64,000 nucleotides of DNA. It comes from Candidatus Poribacteria bacterium (lineage in GTDB: Bacteria > Poribacteria > WGA-4E > GCA-2687025). A program made the translations under genes and the position numbers. The notes beneath the pieces were generated by a model. That model had not been told where the DNA came from, made no database searches, and saw nothing but the letters and a program-made list of their open reading frames with translations. The stretch spans positions 99,018 to 163,017 of the forward strand of contig JAPPNK010000025.1 of assembly GCA_028818695.1 (NCBI GenBank). Direction: 5' to 3'. Below are positions 50,912-59,733 of the stretch, piece by piece; position 1 is the stretch's first letter, and each line of letters opens with the position of its first letter.

Positions 50912-52198
50912 ATGCGCGCTCATCAGTTTTTTGCTTTGGTTAAAAAGAACGACGCGGATGCGGTCAGCGCCGCCCTGGATTCCGACCCTTCCCTGATAGA
51001 AGCGTTTGACGGCGATCATCAGGCGATTCACGAGGCGGCGCTGCGCGGGAACGCCGACGTCTTGGACGCGCTCATGGAGCGCGGAGCCGACATCAATCGA
51101 AAAAACGGCTGGGGATGGACGCCCATCGTTTTAGCCGCCTACCATAACCGCATCGAAGCGGCGCGTCGGCTGATTGCGGCGGGGGCGGAAGTCGGCGAAA
51201 ACGGCGGGAATCCGATCCATTACGCAGGTCAGAATCGGCATCGAGAAGTGTGCCGCCTCTTGGTTGAACATGGCGCCGTCGATTCGATGGTTCCCGACGG
51301 CGACCCTGACGCGCTGTCCGTTTTCCGCGCCGCTTACGCTTACGACGCGCACGCGCTTCGGCAGCTCTTGAACCGCAGGCAGGAGCTGGCAAATGCGCGC
51401 GACGAATGCGAACGTACGCCGATGCATGAAGCGGCAACGGCGGGCGCGTTAGAGATCGTGGAAACGCTCATCGAAGCGGGGGGAGATGTGAACGCGCGGG
51501 ACGAAGACGATGAAACGCCCCTGACGCGCGCCGCGGCGCATCGTCAAGAGGAGGTTGTGAACGCGCTCATCGCCGCGGGGGCGCGCGTCGACCTGTTCTC
51601 CGCTGTACAGTTTAATATATTGGAAGAGGCGCGCCGTTTGTTAGAAGCGAACCCCTCAAGCGTCCACTCAACCCGCAACGGACACGCGCTCATCGAATGG
51701 GCGGCTGAAGCCGGTTTTGTTGAAATGGGGCGTCTTTTAGCCGAATTCGGCGCGAATATCGATATCCATGCGGCAGCCAGCTTCGGATTGACGGGACGCG
51801 CCGAGCAGCTGCTGGACGACGACCCAGACCTTGTCCATGCGCGGCGCCGTATGGGCGGGTACGCCCCGCTCCACGCAGCCGCCGAATGCGGACAGGCGGA
51901 AACCGCCGCGCTTCTTATCCAACGCGGAGCCGACCTGAACCAGAAAAACGACTGGGGATTTCGTCCGCTGCATCTGAGCGTTCTGGCAGCGCGGGGGCAT
52001 GCTCCGACCGAGGCGCATCTGCGCATTTCGACCGCCCTGATTGAAAACGGCGCCGATCTTGAACCCGAAGACGATTACGGACGAACGCCGCTCTCCCTGG
52101 CGGAAGGACACTGGACGAAAGGAGAGATCGAAAACGCGCTTATCCAACTGCTCCGAAACTCCATTAACCCGCAGAGTCGACGCAATGAGAATTCATAA
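50912..52198 (+). CDS. Ankyrin-repeat protein
   Basis: 428 residues, nearly all ankyrin repeats (about ten), e.g. HEAALRGNADVLDALMERGA, DECERTPMHEAATAGALEIV, RMGGYAPLHAAAECGQAETA. No signal peptide or other domain is visible. Ankyrin proteins mediate contacts and are common in sponge-associated bacteria, where they can influence host cells; that role here is inference. Start at 50912, one base after the transporter stop, after AGGGG; longer in-frame readings are excluded. Overlaps the next gene by 14 bp. Confidence 0.8.
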   Translation: MRAHQFFALVKKNDADAVSAALDSDPSLIEAFDGDHQAIHEAALRGNADVLDALMERGADINRKNGWGWTPIVLAAYHNRIEAARRLIAAGAEVGENGGNPIHYAGQNRHREVCRLLVEHGAVDSMVPDGDPDALSVFRAAYAYDAHALRQLLNRRQELANARDECERTPMHEAATAGALEIVETLIEAGGDVNARDEDDETPLTRAAAHRQEEVVNALIAAGARVDLFSAVQFNILEEARRLLEANPSSVHSTRNGHALIEWAAEAGFVEMGRLLAEFGANIDIHAAASFGLTGRAEQLLDDDPDLVHARRRMGGYAPLHAAAECGQAETAALLIQRGADLNQKNDWGFRPLHLSVLAARGHAPTEAHLRISTALIENGADLEPEDDYGRTPLSLAEGHWTKGEIENALIQLLRNSINPQSRRNENS

Positions 52199-53144
52199 CA
52201 GCATTTTAGAGGCGGTCGGCGCGACGCCGCTCATCGCGCTTGACCGCATACGCTCAAAGGACGGCGCCCGCCTGCTCCTGAAGATGGAGCTGCTGAACCC
52301 CGGCGCGAGCATGAAGGACCGCATCGCCCTGCAAATCATCGAAGACGCGGAGAACTCTGGGCTTCTGAAGCCGGGCGGCGACGTTGTGGAGCTGACAAGC
52401 GGCAACACGGGCATCGGCTTGGCGATGGCATGCGCCGTGATGGGGTATCGGATGACGGCGGTCATGTCGGAAGGGAACTCGGTGGAGCGGCGGAGCATTC
52501 TGTCGGCGCTGGGCGCGCGCGTGGAGCTGGTTGCGCAGGCGGGCAGGTCGGCGCCGGGTCTGGTTTCAAAAGAGGATATGGAGCTGGTTGAAGAGCGGAC
52601 GCAGGAGCTTGTACGGGAGCTGGCAGCGTTTCGGCCTGACCAGTTCAACAATGAGAGCAATCCGCGGGCGCATGAACTCGGGACGGGGCGCGAAATCTGG
52701 GAGCAGACGGGCGGACAGGTGGACGCCTTTGCCGCGGCGGTTGGGACGGGCGGGACGTTCGTCGGGGTGTCGCGGGCGTTGAAATCGCGCAATCCGCGCG
52801 TGAAATGTTACGCGGTGGAGCCGGCGGGGGCGCCGTATCTGGCGGGCAGGGAGGTGACAAATACCCGCCATCAGATACAGGGCGCGGGATACGCCATGAT
52901 GCCCGGTTTCTGGGACGAGTCGCTGGCGGACGGGTATCTCGCCGTTTCGGACGAAGAGGCGGCGGAGGCGGCGCGCCGCTTAGCGCGTCAGGAGGGGGTC
53001 TTGGCTGGCTATTCGACGGGGGCGAATCTGGCAGCGGCAGAACGCATCGCGCGTTCGATGCCGTCCAGCGCCGTTGTTGTCACGGCGGCGTGCGATTCAG
53101 GGATGCGGTATTTGAGCGGGGAGCTTTACCGCTTTTCTGGTTGA
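52185..53144 (+). CDS. Cysteine synthase family PLP enzyme
   Basis: 319 residues. PLP lysine Lys44 in NPGASMKDRIALQ, the phosphate/substrate loop ELTSGNTGIGLAMAC, and the GTGGTFVGVSRALK glycine loop identify an O-acetylserine sulfhydrylase-type (CysK/CysM) enzyme. A long segment (SVERRSILSALGARVELV) is also usual. It makes cysteine from O-acetylserine and sulfide, or is a related beta-lyase. Start at 52185 lies within the ankyrin gene end. The downstream gap holds MITE copy D2. Confidence 0.88.
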   Translation: MRIHNSILEAVGATPLIALDRIRSKDGARLLLKMELLNPGASMKDRIALQIIEDAENSGLLKPGGDVVELTSGNTGIGLAMACAVMGYRMTAVMSEGNSVERRSILSALGARVELVAQAGRSAPGLVSKEDMELVEERTQELVRELAAFRPDQFNNESNPRAHELGTGREIWEQTGGQVDAFAAAVGTGGTFVGVSRALKSRNPRVKCYAVEPAGAPYLAGREVTNTRHQIQGAGYAMMPGFWDESLADGYLAVSDEEAAEAARRLARQEGVLAGYSTGANLAAAERIARSMPSSAVVVTAACDSGMRYLSGELYRFSG

Positions 53145-53165
53145 TAGAGCGGCGCGCCGTTCAAA

Positions 53166-53312
53166 GGCAGTTATGGACGATGATTTTGATTTTAAAGAGC
53201 CGTTTTAGAAGCGGAGGCTGTCTGGGAGAACTCTGGATTCCCGCTTTCGCGGGAATGACGATCTGCCCGATTTGAACGGGATTTTCGTATATCAATCATC
53301 GCCTGTAGAGGC
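53166..53312. repeat. MITE-like element, family 2, copy D2 (inverted)
   Basis: About 147 bp, orientation opposite to D1; ends GGCAG..GACGATGAT and ATCATCGCCTGTAGAG, central palindrome GATTCCCGC..GCGGGAATGAC. One end has small changes. Lies between the cysteine synthase and methyltransferase-HNH 3' ends. Confidence 0.7.
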
Positions 53313-53318
53313 ACCCGT

Positions 53319-54638
53319 TCAAAGAACCCCCTGCCTTTTCAACTCTGCCAGCATGAACTCCTGCGGGCGGCCTCCTTTCAGGCTGTTGCATGCGGCGCAC
53401 AACAGCTGCAGGTTCTCCTCATGGTCCGAGCCGCCCCTGCTGCGCGGAACGATATGGTCTATCGTGAAGTTGCGGAACGGGAACATCGCCCGGCAGCCGG
53501 CGCAAAGCCCCTCCTGTTTGCCGAACAACAGATGCTTATGCGTCCTGTAATTCGGCAGCTTGCCTAGGTCGGTTCGCTTTGGAATGTCGGTGCGGTGCGT
53601 GATCGCATATTTCGTTCCGCCCATGGAGGAAAGCAAGCCTGTCAGCTCCTTTTCCGCGCGGATTTTGACCAGCTCCGCCGCCTTAGGGCTTAAGTCGATG
53701 GCGACCCACTGCCGCCCCATTTTTTCCGCCGCGACGCAAGCCGCCGCGCATCCCGCAAACGGATCCAACACCATATCGCCTTCATTGGAGGACGCCTTCA
53801 CAATCCGCTTCAGCAGCGCGATCGGCTTCTGCGTTGGATAACCAATCTTCTCTGGAGACTTCGGATCGACGACCTTAACATATTGTACGGTTCCAATGCG
53901 GCTTCCAGTCAATCGATGCACAACATCGTTCTCTTCCGGTTCTCTGCCATGCTCCTTACGGAACCGCTTGAGGTAGGAGGCGAATCTCTTGTCATGGCTT
54001 GGCATGTTTCGCCCGTAGATGCAGTTGTCCGCCTCAATGTATTTCCGCCAACGCTTGTAATTGACCTGCTCCTGCGCGTTGTCTTCATACTGAATGTTGA
54101 AAGTGAGCTTCTCAGACTTGCTATAGTAAAGAATCGTATCGTGGCGTCTGGGGTAACGTTTTCCCGGCTGAATCCATGACCCTTGATGGCTCCAGACAAT
54201 TTCATTTCTAAAGTTCGCTTGTCCAAAGACGGCGTCCATCGCCAGTTTCAGATAATGGCTCGCGGTCGGGTCGCAGTGGAGATAGATGGAGCCGGTCGGT
54301 TTCAGAATGCGCCGCATCTCCAGCAGCCGTACGGTCATCATGACCGCGTACGCTTTCATGCTTTTGCTGTGGGCGGTTCCAGCGGCGTCGATGACCGCAT
54401 AGAGCGCCGGCTCTCGATCGGCGATTTCGCCGTGCCATGCGAGATCGATCTCGTCCAGCGTCCATGAGTCCTTGAACGCCGCGCCCGCCGCCTCGGAGCC
54501 GATCGGCGCCTCGTAGGCGCGGCTGGAGTTGAACGGCGGGTCTAGATAGATCAGGTCGACGCTGTCGGAGTTCATGCCGCGCATGACATCCAGATTGTCG
54601 CCTGTCCACATCGTTCGGTTTGTCCAGTTCGCGCTCAT
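53319..54638 (-). CDS. DNA methyltransferase fused to an HNH endonuclease domain
   Basis: 439 residues. N-terminal beta-class methyltransferase: motif IV is DPPF (residues 33-36), with the acceptor strand IYLDPPFNSSRAYEAP, and motif I follows later as MVLDPFAGCAAACVAAEKMG. IGYPTQKPIALLKRIV precedes motif I. After residue 365 comes an HNH domain: CAGCRAMFPFRNFTIDHIVP, then SRGGSDHEENLQLLCAACN, with two CxxC zinc pairs and the DHIVP core. One polypeptide thus has modification and cleavage parts. Upstream of it, two bases away, ends the XdhC gene. Target sequence unknown. Confidence 0.85.
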   Translation of the reverse strand: MSANWTNRTMWTGDNLDVMRGMNSDSVDLIYLDPPFNSSRAYEAPIGSEAAGAAFKDSWTLDEIDLAWHGEIADREPALYAVIDAAGTAHSKSMKAYAVMMTVRLLEMRRILKPTGSIYLHCDPTASHYLKLAMDAVFGQANFRNEIVWSHQGSWIQPGKRYPRRHDTILYYSKSEKLTFNIQYEDNAQEQVNYKRWRKYIEADNCIYGRNMPSHDKRFASYLKRFRKEHGREPEENDVVHRLTGSRIGTVQYVKVVDPKSPEKIGYPTQKPIALLKRIVKASSNEGDMVLDPFAGCAAACVAAEKMGRQWVAIDLSPKAAELVKIRAEKELTGLLSSMGGTKYAITHRTDIPKRTDLGKLPNYRTHKHLLFGKQEGLCAGCRAMFPFRNFTIDHIVPRSRGGSDHEENLQLLCAACNSLKGGRPQEFMLAELKRQGVL

Positions 54639-54640
54639 GC

Positions 54641-55732
54641 CTACACCTCGCAGCCTGGCGCCGCTTTAGACGCCAGCGCCTCGGCGAAGCCGCCCAACTT
54701 CTGCGTGTTGCGAACCTGTATCAGCTGCGCCGCGATGCTGACGGCGATCTCCGGAACCGTCTTGGAGGCGATGTCTATCCCGATGGGCGCATGAACCCGC
54801 GTCATCCTGTCAGGGTTGACGCCCATCTCGATCAGGTCGTCGAAGATCAGCTTGATCTTGCGCCGGCTGCCGATCATGCCGATATAGCCCGCGTTGGAGT
54901 TGATAACCGCATGCAGGCACTCTTCATCATGGTGATGCCCGCGCGTGACGATGACGACGAAGGTCATCGGGTCGATGTTCCGTTCCCGCAGCGCTTCAGC
55001 CAGGTCCTGAACGACGATCTCGTCCGCGTCGGGAATGTTCTGCGCGTTGGCGAATTCAGGGCGGTCGTCAATGACGCACACATGGAAGCCGCAGAAATTG
55101 GCGAGGCGCGCCAGCGCAGAGCCGACATGCCCCGCGCCCGCGATGACGAGCCGAATCTTCGGCAGCGCCGCCTCCACATACACCGCCTCCGTCTTGTCGT
55201 CCGATTGGAGCAGCTGCGGCTGATGCGTCTCCAGCGCTTTGACGGCGAAGGGCAGCAGCGACGCCTCGTCCAGCGAGCCGACGCGCGTTCCGTCCAGTCC
55301 GATCAGCAGCTTTTGTCCAAGCTTCCCGCGGTCGGGCGATTCTACGACGGTCGCTGTGACGGCGGGGATGTCGGCGTCCAGCAGCGCGTTCATTTTTTCA
55401 AACAGCTCCGCGTCTTCAGGGCGGTCGGTCAGGTCGATAAAGATGTTCATGCGTCCGCCGCAGATGAGTCCGTCGTCCCATCCGTAGTCGTTGTCGAGCT
55501 GGAACTGGAGCAGTTTGCGCTGTCCCGTTTGCATGAGTTGAGCTGCCTGTTTTCGCGCTTCCGCTTCGACGCAGCCGCCGCCGAGCGTGCCGACGCTTTG
55601 GAAGGTCGGCAGGATGAGCAGTTTGGCGCCCGCCTTTTGGGGGGTGGAGCCGACCGTTTTCACAACGGAGCAGTAGGCGGCGCGCTGCCCTGAACGTATG
55701 ATCTGCGGGAGCTGGCGGAGGATGCGGCTCAT
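54641..55732 (-). CDS. XdhC/CoxI family protein
   Basis: 363 residues. N-terminal XdhC motif (KTVGSTPQKAGAKLLI, GTLGGGCVEAEARKQA, DGLICGGRMNIFID) and a C-terminal Rossmann domain (LVIAGAGHVGSALARLANF, IGMIGSRRKIKLIFDDL). XdhC-like chaperones insert the sulfurated molybdenum cofactor into xanthine dehydrogenase or CO dehydrogenase-type enzymes; none of these is in the window. AAGGAG lies nine bases before the ATG. Confidence 0.9.
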   Translation of the reverse strand: MSRILRQLPQIIRSGQRAAYCSVVKTVGSTPQKAGAKLLILPTFQSVGTLGGGCVEAEARKQAAQLMQTGQRKLLQFQLDNDYGWDDGLICGGRMNIFIDLTDRPEDAELFEKMNALLDADIPAVTATVVESPDRGKLGQKLLIGLDGTRVGSLDEASLLPFAVKALETHQPQLLQSDDKTEAVYVEAALPKIRLVIAGAGHVGSALARLANFCGFHVCVIDDRPEFANAQNIPDADEIVVQDLAEALRERNIDPMTFVVIVTRGHHHDEECLHAVINSNAGYIGMIGSRRKIKLIFDDLIEMGVNPDRMTRVHAPIGIDIASKTVPEIAVSIAAQLIQVRNTQKLGGFAEALASKAAPGCEV

Positions 55733-55762
55733 TTGTCTTGTCTCCTTTTCATTGCCATGAGT

Positions 55763-56608
55763 TTACCCGATATAAACGGCGATGAGGCCAAAAACGGCGC
55801 TTGTTTTGAGCGTCCGCTGCGTCTGCCGCGCCGAGCCTCCGCGCCAAAACCGCGCGAACGTCCAGCATATCGGCAAGTTGACGCCAAGCGCCGCCGCGGC
55901 GAGATAGAGGGGTCCAAAACCGCGCCATTCTAGCAGAAACGGAACGGGGCTCCATAGAACGCCGCCGGCGGCAAACGCGGAAGCGGCGGCTTGAGCTGCC
56001 GTTTTTCCCCAGACAACCGGCGCCGTTCTCGCCCCGTGGAGCGCGTCCCCCTCCATGTCTTCGATGTCTTTCACCAGTTCCCTCGCCGCCGTGAAGAGGA
56101 AGATGAAGACGATAGGGGCGTATGTATGGCGCGCGCCTTCTACCGCGACACCCCCGGCGTAAAACGCGGCAGATGTGAGCAGGGCGACCGTCAGATTGCC
56201 TGCCAGCGGCATGCGTTTCAAAAATCCCGCATACGCCGCCAAAGCTCCCGCGGCGCCGGCCGCAATCAGAAACGCTTCTAAGCTGACAAGCGCGGCAAAA
56301 ATGAGACCCGTCAAGACGCATGCCGCCGCAAAACGCCTCGCCTGTTGAACCGTAACGCGTCCGGACGGTATCGGGCGTTTTGGACGGTTGATGCGGTCGA
56401 TTTCAGCGTCTGCGGCGTCGTTCAGCGCGTTTCCAGCGGAGAGGGTGAGAGCTGTCGCCAGCGCGGCGGCCAGGGTACTCCAAGCGCGGCCGTATGTCCA
56501 TTCCAGCGCGCTCCCCTGCAGCCCGAACTGCGCACCGACAAAAACGCCCAGAGCCGCAATCAAGGCGTTGACGGGGCGGGCAAGCTGGATATACGGGAAT
56601 CGTCTCAC
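55763..56608 (-). CDS. UbiA-family prenyltransferase
   Basis: 281 residues, about eight membrane helices. The two Asp-rich motifs that bind Mg and prenyl diphosphate are NDAADAEID (residues 63-71) and KDIEDMEGD (about 179-187). RPKRPIPSGRVTVQQAR is typical. Closest in pattern to the (geranylgeranyl)glycerol-phosphate or homogentisate-type members, so it may make quinones or ether-type lipids. GTG start three bases after the PHP hydrolase stop. Confidence 0.85.
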   Translation of the reverse strand: MRRFPYIQLARPVNALIAALGVFVGAQFGLQGSALEWTYGRAWSTLAAALATALTLSAGNALNDAADAEIDRINRPKRPIPSGRVTVQQARRFAAACVLTGLIFAALVSLEAFLIAAGAAGALAAYAGFLKRMPLAGNLTVALLTSAAFYAGGVAVEGARHTYAPIVFIFLFTAARELVKDIEDMEGDALHGARTAPVVWGKTAAQAAASAFAAGGVLWSPVPFLLEWRGFGPLYLAAAALGVNLPICWTFARFWRGGSARQTQRTLKTSAVFGLIAVYIG

Positions 56609-56611
56609 CGG

Positions 56612-58264
56612 TCAACTTTCAGGAGCATCGATCCAGATCGGGTTTGTCATCGCCAGTCCGCTCTCCGTTTCACACTCGACGCGCAGGTAGGAGTCGGCGT
56701 CCAGGGCGAGGCGCGTATGGAACTTCCGCTCGTACCCGACATGTTCGCCCAGAACAATAGAGCGCTCCTCTTCCGCGCCGATGCGTCCGACCATGAGCGA
56801 CGTTCGGCGTACCGCCCCAAACTCCTCGGTTGAGACGGCATGTATCTGCGCGGCGATGTTGCGTCCTACGGCTGTTTCTCCCATTTCGACGCGCTTTGCT
56901 CCGTCCGCCTCAATTTCAAAGTGGACGAAGGGTCCGTTCGTCATAACCGCCTTGCCCGTTTTGAGCGCGTTGAACAGTTCGGCGCGCGTTCCGCCTGGGG
57001 CGTAGAGAGCCGTTCTCGGCCGTCCGAACCCCTCATTGAAATCTTCCGTGACGCTGATGAAAGGAACCTTGACGCGGCGCGAGCGGTTGAAGTCGCCATG
57101 CGCGTCGCTGCCGGCAATGCCGGGCTTGCGGTATCCGTTCAGCAGCATTTTGATCCAGCGCGCCCTCGACTCTTCCATCCGTTCAGGGATGTTGCGGTTC
57201 CACACCTCTATGCCGTCCAGCGCCTGCGCTAGATCGCTTTCGCCCCATGAGGAACGGTTGAGCGCGATCCGTTCGCCCAGCGAGAGACGATGCATGGGAT
57301 GCGCCGCAAAGGCGGCGGCGCCGTTTTGGCGGGCTGTCTGCAGCGCCTGCTCAAGTGTGATGTCGGGGTCGTTGCGCCATATCTTCCACCCTTTGCCGGC
57401 GTCTCCTGAACCAGGTATCAGCTCCGGCGAGCCGTACACGAGCAGATGCAGATTTTTTTGATCTGCCGATCCGCATGAGACCTCTTCGCCGCGGATGAGT
57501 CGGGCGCCTGTGTTGGATTCATTGACCGCCTCGATTTCGCGTTCCAGCTGTTTCCATCGTTCGCCGTCCGGGTCGATGCCGAACCATCGTCCGACAGGGG
57601 TTACAAGATCGAACGAGTGGTCGGTCACAAACACCCACTCTAGCCCGACGGCGCCGCCGAATAGAGAAATGAGCGCCGGCGGAGCGCCAAACTCAATCTG
57701 ATCAGACGTATGCCAAGAGTGGGTGTGCATTTCGGCGTATGTCCATCCGGGCAGACGGGGAAGCTCGTTCTGCGCCGCATAAACGCGCAGCGGTTCCTTT
57801 GAGAAGGCGGGATGGCTTGAGACGCCGACCGTCCGCTCTTTTGATCCAATCTGAACGCGCATTTTGGGCGAGACGAGAACGGGACCGGCAGCCTCTTCTG
57901 GAAAATCGACCTCCATGACCGCATAGAAAAACGGCACGTCCGCCTTCGCGGGGAACTTCAGATTCGATCGTACGTTGAGCCTGTAGGTTTTTCCGCCGCA
58001 TGTTGCGTTGATGACAGGTTCATGGAGAACGGCTGGAAACTGGCGCGCGTCCTTCACAATCATCGCCATCGGAAGCGGTCTGCCGCGCATGAAACGCCAT
58101 GGGCAGTCCCAGTAGATTTCCGGCTCCCGCCTATAGAGCCGGCTTGCCCACGGCGCGATATTGAAATGCGTTTCGGCGTATGAAGGCGCGGCGACGAGAG
58201 CCGCCGCTCCGAGAAGCAGCAAGAGCGCCGTTATTTCCGTCGTTGGTATGTTTGCCCTTTCCAC
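56612..58264 (-). CDS. PHP-domain metallohydrolase (CehA/McbA-like), secreted
   Basis: 550 residues with a signal peptide (LLLLLGAAALVAAPSYAE). After a beta-rich N-terminal domain of about 190 residues the PHP metal motifs appear: MHTHSWHTSD, WVFVTDHSFD, RGEEVSCGS, AFAAHPMHR and AGSDAHGDFNR. CehA/McbA enzymes hydrolyse carbamate or ester substrates, but the family also includes phosphoesterases, so the substrate is open. GTG start with weak ribosome-binding site; overlaps the glycosyltransferase gene by 34 bp. Confidence 0.8.
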   Translation of the reverse strand: MERANIPTTEITALLLLLGAAALVAAPSYAETHFNIAPWASRLYRREPEIYWDCPWRFMRGRPLPMAMIVKDARQFPAVLHEPVINATCGGKTYRLNVRSNLKFPAKADVPFFYAVMEVDFPEEAAGPVLVSPKMRVQIGSKERTVGVSSHPAFSKEPLRVYAAQNELPRLPGWTYAEMHTHSWHTSDQIEFGAPPALISLFGGAVGLEWVFVTDHSFDLVTPVGRWFGIDPDGERWKQLEREIEAVNESNTGARLIRGEEVSCGSADQKNLHLLVYGSPELIPGSGDAGKGWKIWRNDPDITLEQALQTARQNGAAAFAAHPMHRLSLGERIALNRSSWGESDLAQALDGIEVWNRNIPERMEESRARWIKMLLNGYRKPGIAGSDAHGDFNRSRRVKVPFISVTEDFNEGFGRPRTALYAPGGTRAELFNALKTGKAVMTNGPFVHFEIEADGAKRVEMGETAVGRNIAAQIHAVSTEEFGAVRRTSLMVGRIGAEEERSIVLGEHVGYERKFHTRLALDADSYLRVECETESGLAMTNPIWIDAPES

Positions 58265-59382
58265 ACTACTTTTTTGGAGAAGATCGTCGCCAGTCCAATC
58301 AGCCCGCCGTAGAGCGTGTAATAGACCGCAAACGGGATGTAAGGCATTAAGATGTCGCGCCGGTTAAATTGACGGGCGGCTTGCCATACAAGGTAGAAGT
58401 CTGCCGCCAGTTTTGACGCGATCGCCGCGGCCGTTACGATGAGCAGCTCTGGAACGAGAAACGCGACGATTGGGGAAAAGACCAGATACCAGCAATAGAA
58501 CATCATGACGCGCATAAAATAGACTGGAAGCGAACGCATCTCAAAGCCGCCGAGAAACCATCGCAGGCGCTGGCGATAAAACTCGCGCCATGTACGCGCC
58601 GGCTCGGTGATCATGATCGATTCTGGCTCTAGGGCGGCTGCGATCTTCCAGTCGGTCTCTCGATGTATCATTCTAACGAGCTCCCCGTCTTCGGTGAGAG
58701 CCTGCCTCATCGCTTCGTATCCGCCCACTTCGTCGAACGCGGCTTTTCTGTAAGCGAAGTTGTTGCCGATGCAGCTGATTGGGAGGCTCCATCCTGCAGC
58801 TCCTGCCGCCATGGTGAGGAGCGCAGCCATGTCGAGCGTTTGAATGCGCGCCACCAGCGGCGCCTTCTTCTCTTTTACATGGGTCAGCGTGATTCCGATG
58901 ACCAGCCCCGCGTCTTCTGAAAAACGGCTGATCATGGAGCGCGCCCAATGCGGGGGAGCCTCGCAGTCGGCGTCCGTATTCAGCACAAATTCATCGTCGC
59001 ACAGCTGGACGCCATGGCGCAGGGCGTTCTGCTTCCCTGTTAACCCGACAGGGTCTTTATCGATGCGCAGCGTTGTTAAGTTTGGGTACTTCTCCGCATA
59101 TTTCTGGATCAATTCAGGCGTTCGGTCGGTTGAGCGGTCGTCCACGATGACGACTTTGTACCTGTCGGACGGGTAATCCTGCGTCATGAGCGATTCTAGG
59201 CACGCCTCAATGTTCCGCTCCTCGTCTTTAGCCGCCACCAGCACCGAGACGGACGGCAGCGGTTTGTCAGGATCGCGCTTTTTCCAACGGACGATGCGCC
59301 TTGCGCCGGCGGCAGTCCAGAATACGTTGAAGGCATGGAATGCGGCCAGCGCTCCGATCAGGACGATAAAGACGGTCAGCAT
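58231..59382 (-). CDS. Family 2 glycosyltransferase, membrane-bound
   Basis: 383 residues. One N-terminal membrane helix, then the GT-A domain: PSVSVLVAAKDEERNIEACL, VVIVDDRSTDRTPE, the DxD motif in LNTDADCEAPP, the catalytic TEDGELVRM, and QRLRW (here RQRLRWFLGGF) of processive enzymes. Three or four C-terminal helices follow. Would add sugars from nucleotide-sugar donors to a lipid or growing polysaccharide at the inner membrane. ATG at 59382 is preferred over TTG 59403. Operon with PHP hydrolase and UbiA. Confidence 0.85.
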   Translation of the reverse strand: MLTVFIVLIGALAAFHAFNVFWTAAGARRIVRWKKRDPDKPLPSVSVLVAAKDEERNIEACLESLMTQDYPSDRYKVVIVDDRSTDRTPELIQKYAEKYPNLTTLRIDKDPVGLTGKQNALRHGVQLCDDEFVLNTDADCEAPPHWARSMISRFSEDAGLVIGITLTHVKEKKAPLVARIQTLDMAALLTMAAGAAGWSLPISCIGNNFAYRKAAFDEVGGYEAMRQALTEDGELVRMIHRETDWKIAAALEPESIMITEPARTWREFYRQRLRWFLGGFEMRSLPVYFMRVMMFYCWYLVFSPIVAFLVPELLIVTAAAIASKLAADFYLVWQAARQFNRRDILMPYIPFAVYYTLYGGLIGLATIFSKKVVWKGQTYQRRK

Positions 59383-59487
59383 GATAGCGGCGCCCAATGC
59401 CAAAGTACACGCAACCGCGGACCTTCGCCTTAAGCATAGCGGGGAAGCGCTGTTAATTCAATGGCGAATGCTGGAAGTCAACGCTTG

Positions 59488-59648
59488 AGTTGGGACATGT
59501 CAGCGGCTGAACGCGGTCGGTTTTGCGGCGCCTAAGATTCCCTCCTCGTTCCCGTTTCACGGGGACATGCTTCACGGAGAAATGGCTTGCGCGGGAATCT
59601 TAAGCGTCGCAGACGCCGTCAAAGCTCGCATTTAGAATTGTGCCAACT
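59488..59648. repeat. MITE-like element, family 1, copy C (diverged)
   Basis: 161 bp between AGTTGGGACAT and ATTGTGCCAACT. Outer ends match copies A and B, while the interior is rearranged: GATTCCC and GCGGGAATC halves are separated by extra sequence. It lies 85 bp before the TPR gene. Confidence 0.6.
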
Positions 59649-59674
59649 CAAGGGATCATGTCGGGGAGGCGCCA

Positions 59675-59704
59675 TTGACATCAACCTGCGCCAACGCATA
59701 TAAT
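59675..59704 (+). promoter_or_regulatory. Consensus sigma-70 promoter
   Basis: TTGACA (59675-59680), 18-bp spacer, TATAAT (59699-59704), both hexamers perfect. About 30 bp before the TPR gene ATG, and 26 bp after MITE copy C. Confidence 0.75.
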
Positions 59705-59733
59705 ATACTGTAAGCAAACGAAAGGACGCGCGC

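Noticed and set aside
54620-55693. 357-residue plus-strand frame over XdhC
   Set aside because: Antisense to a clear XdhC gene; composition is Arg/Asp-rich without motif.
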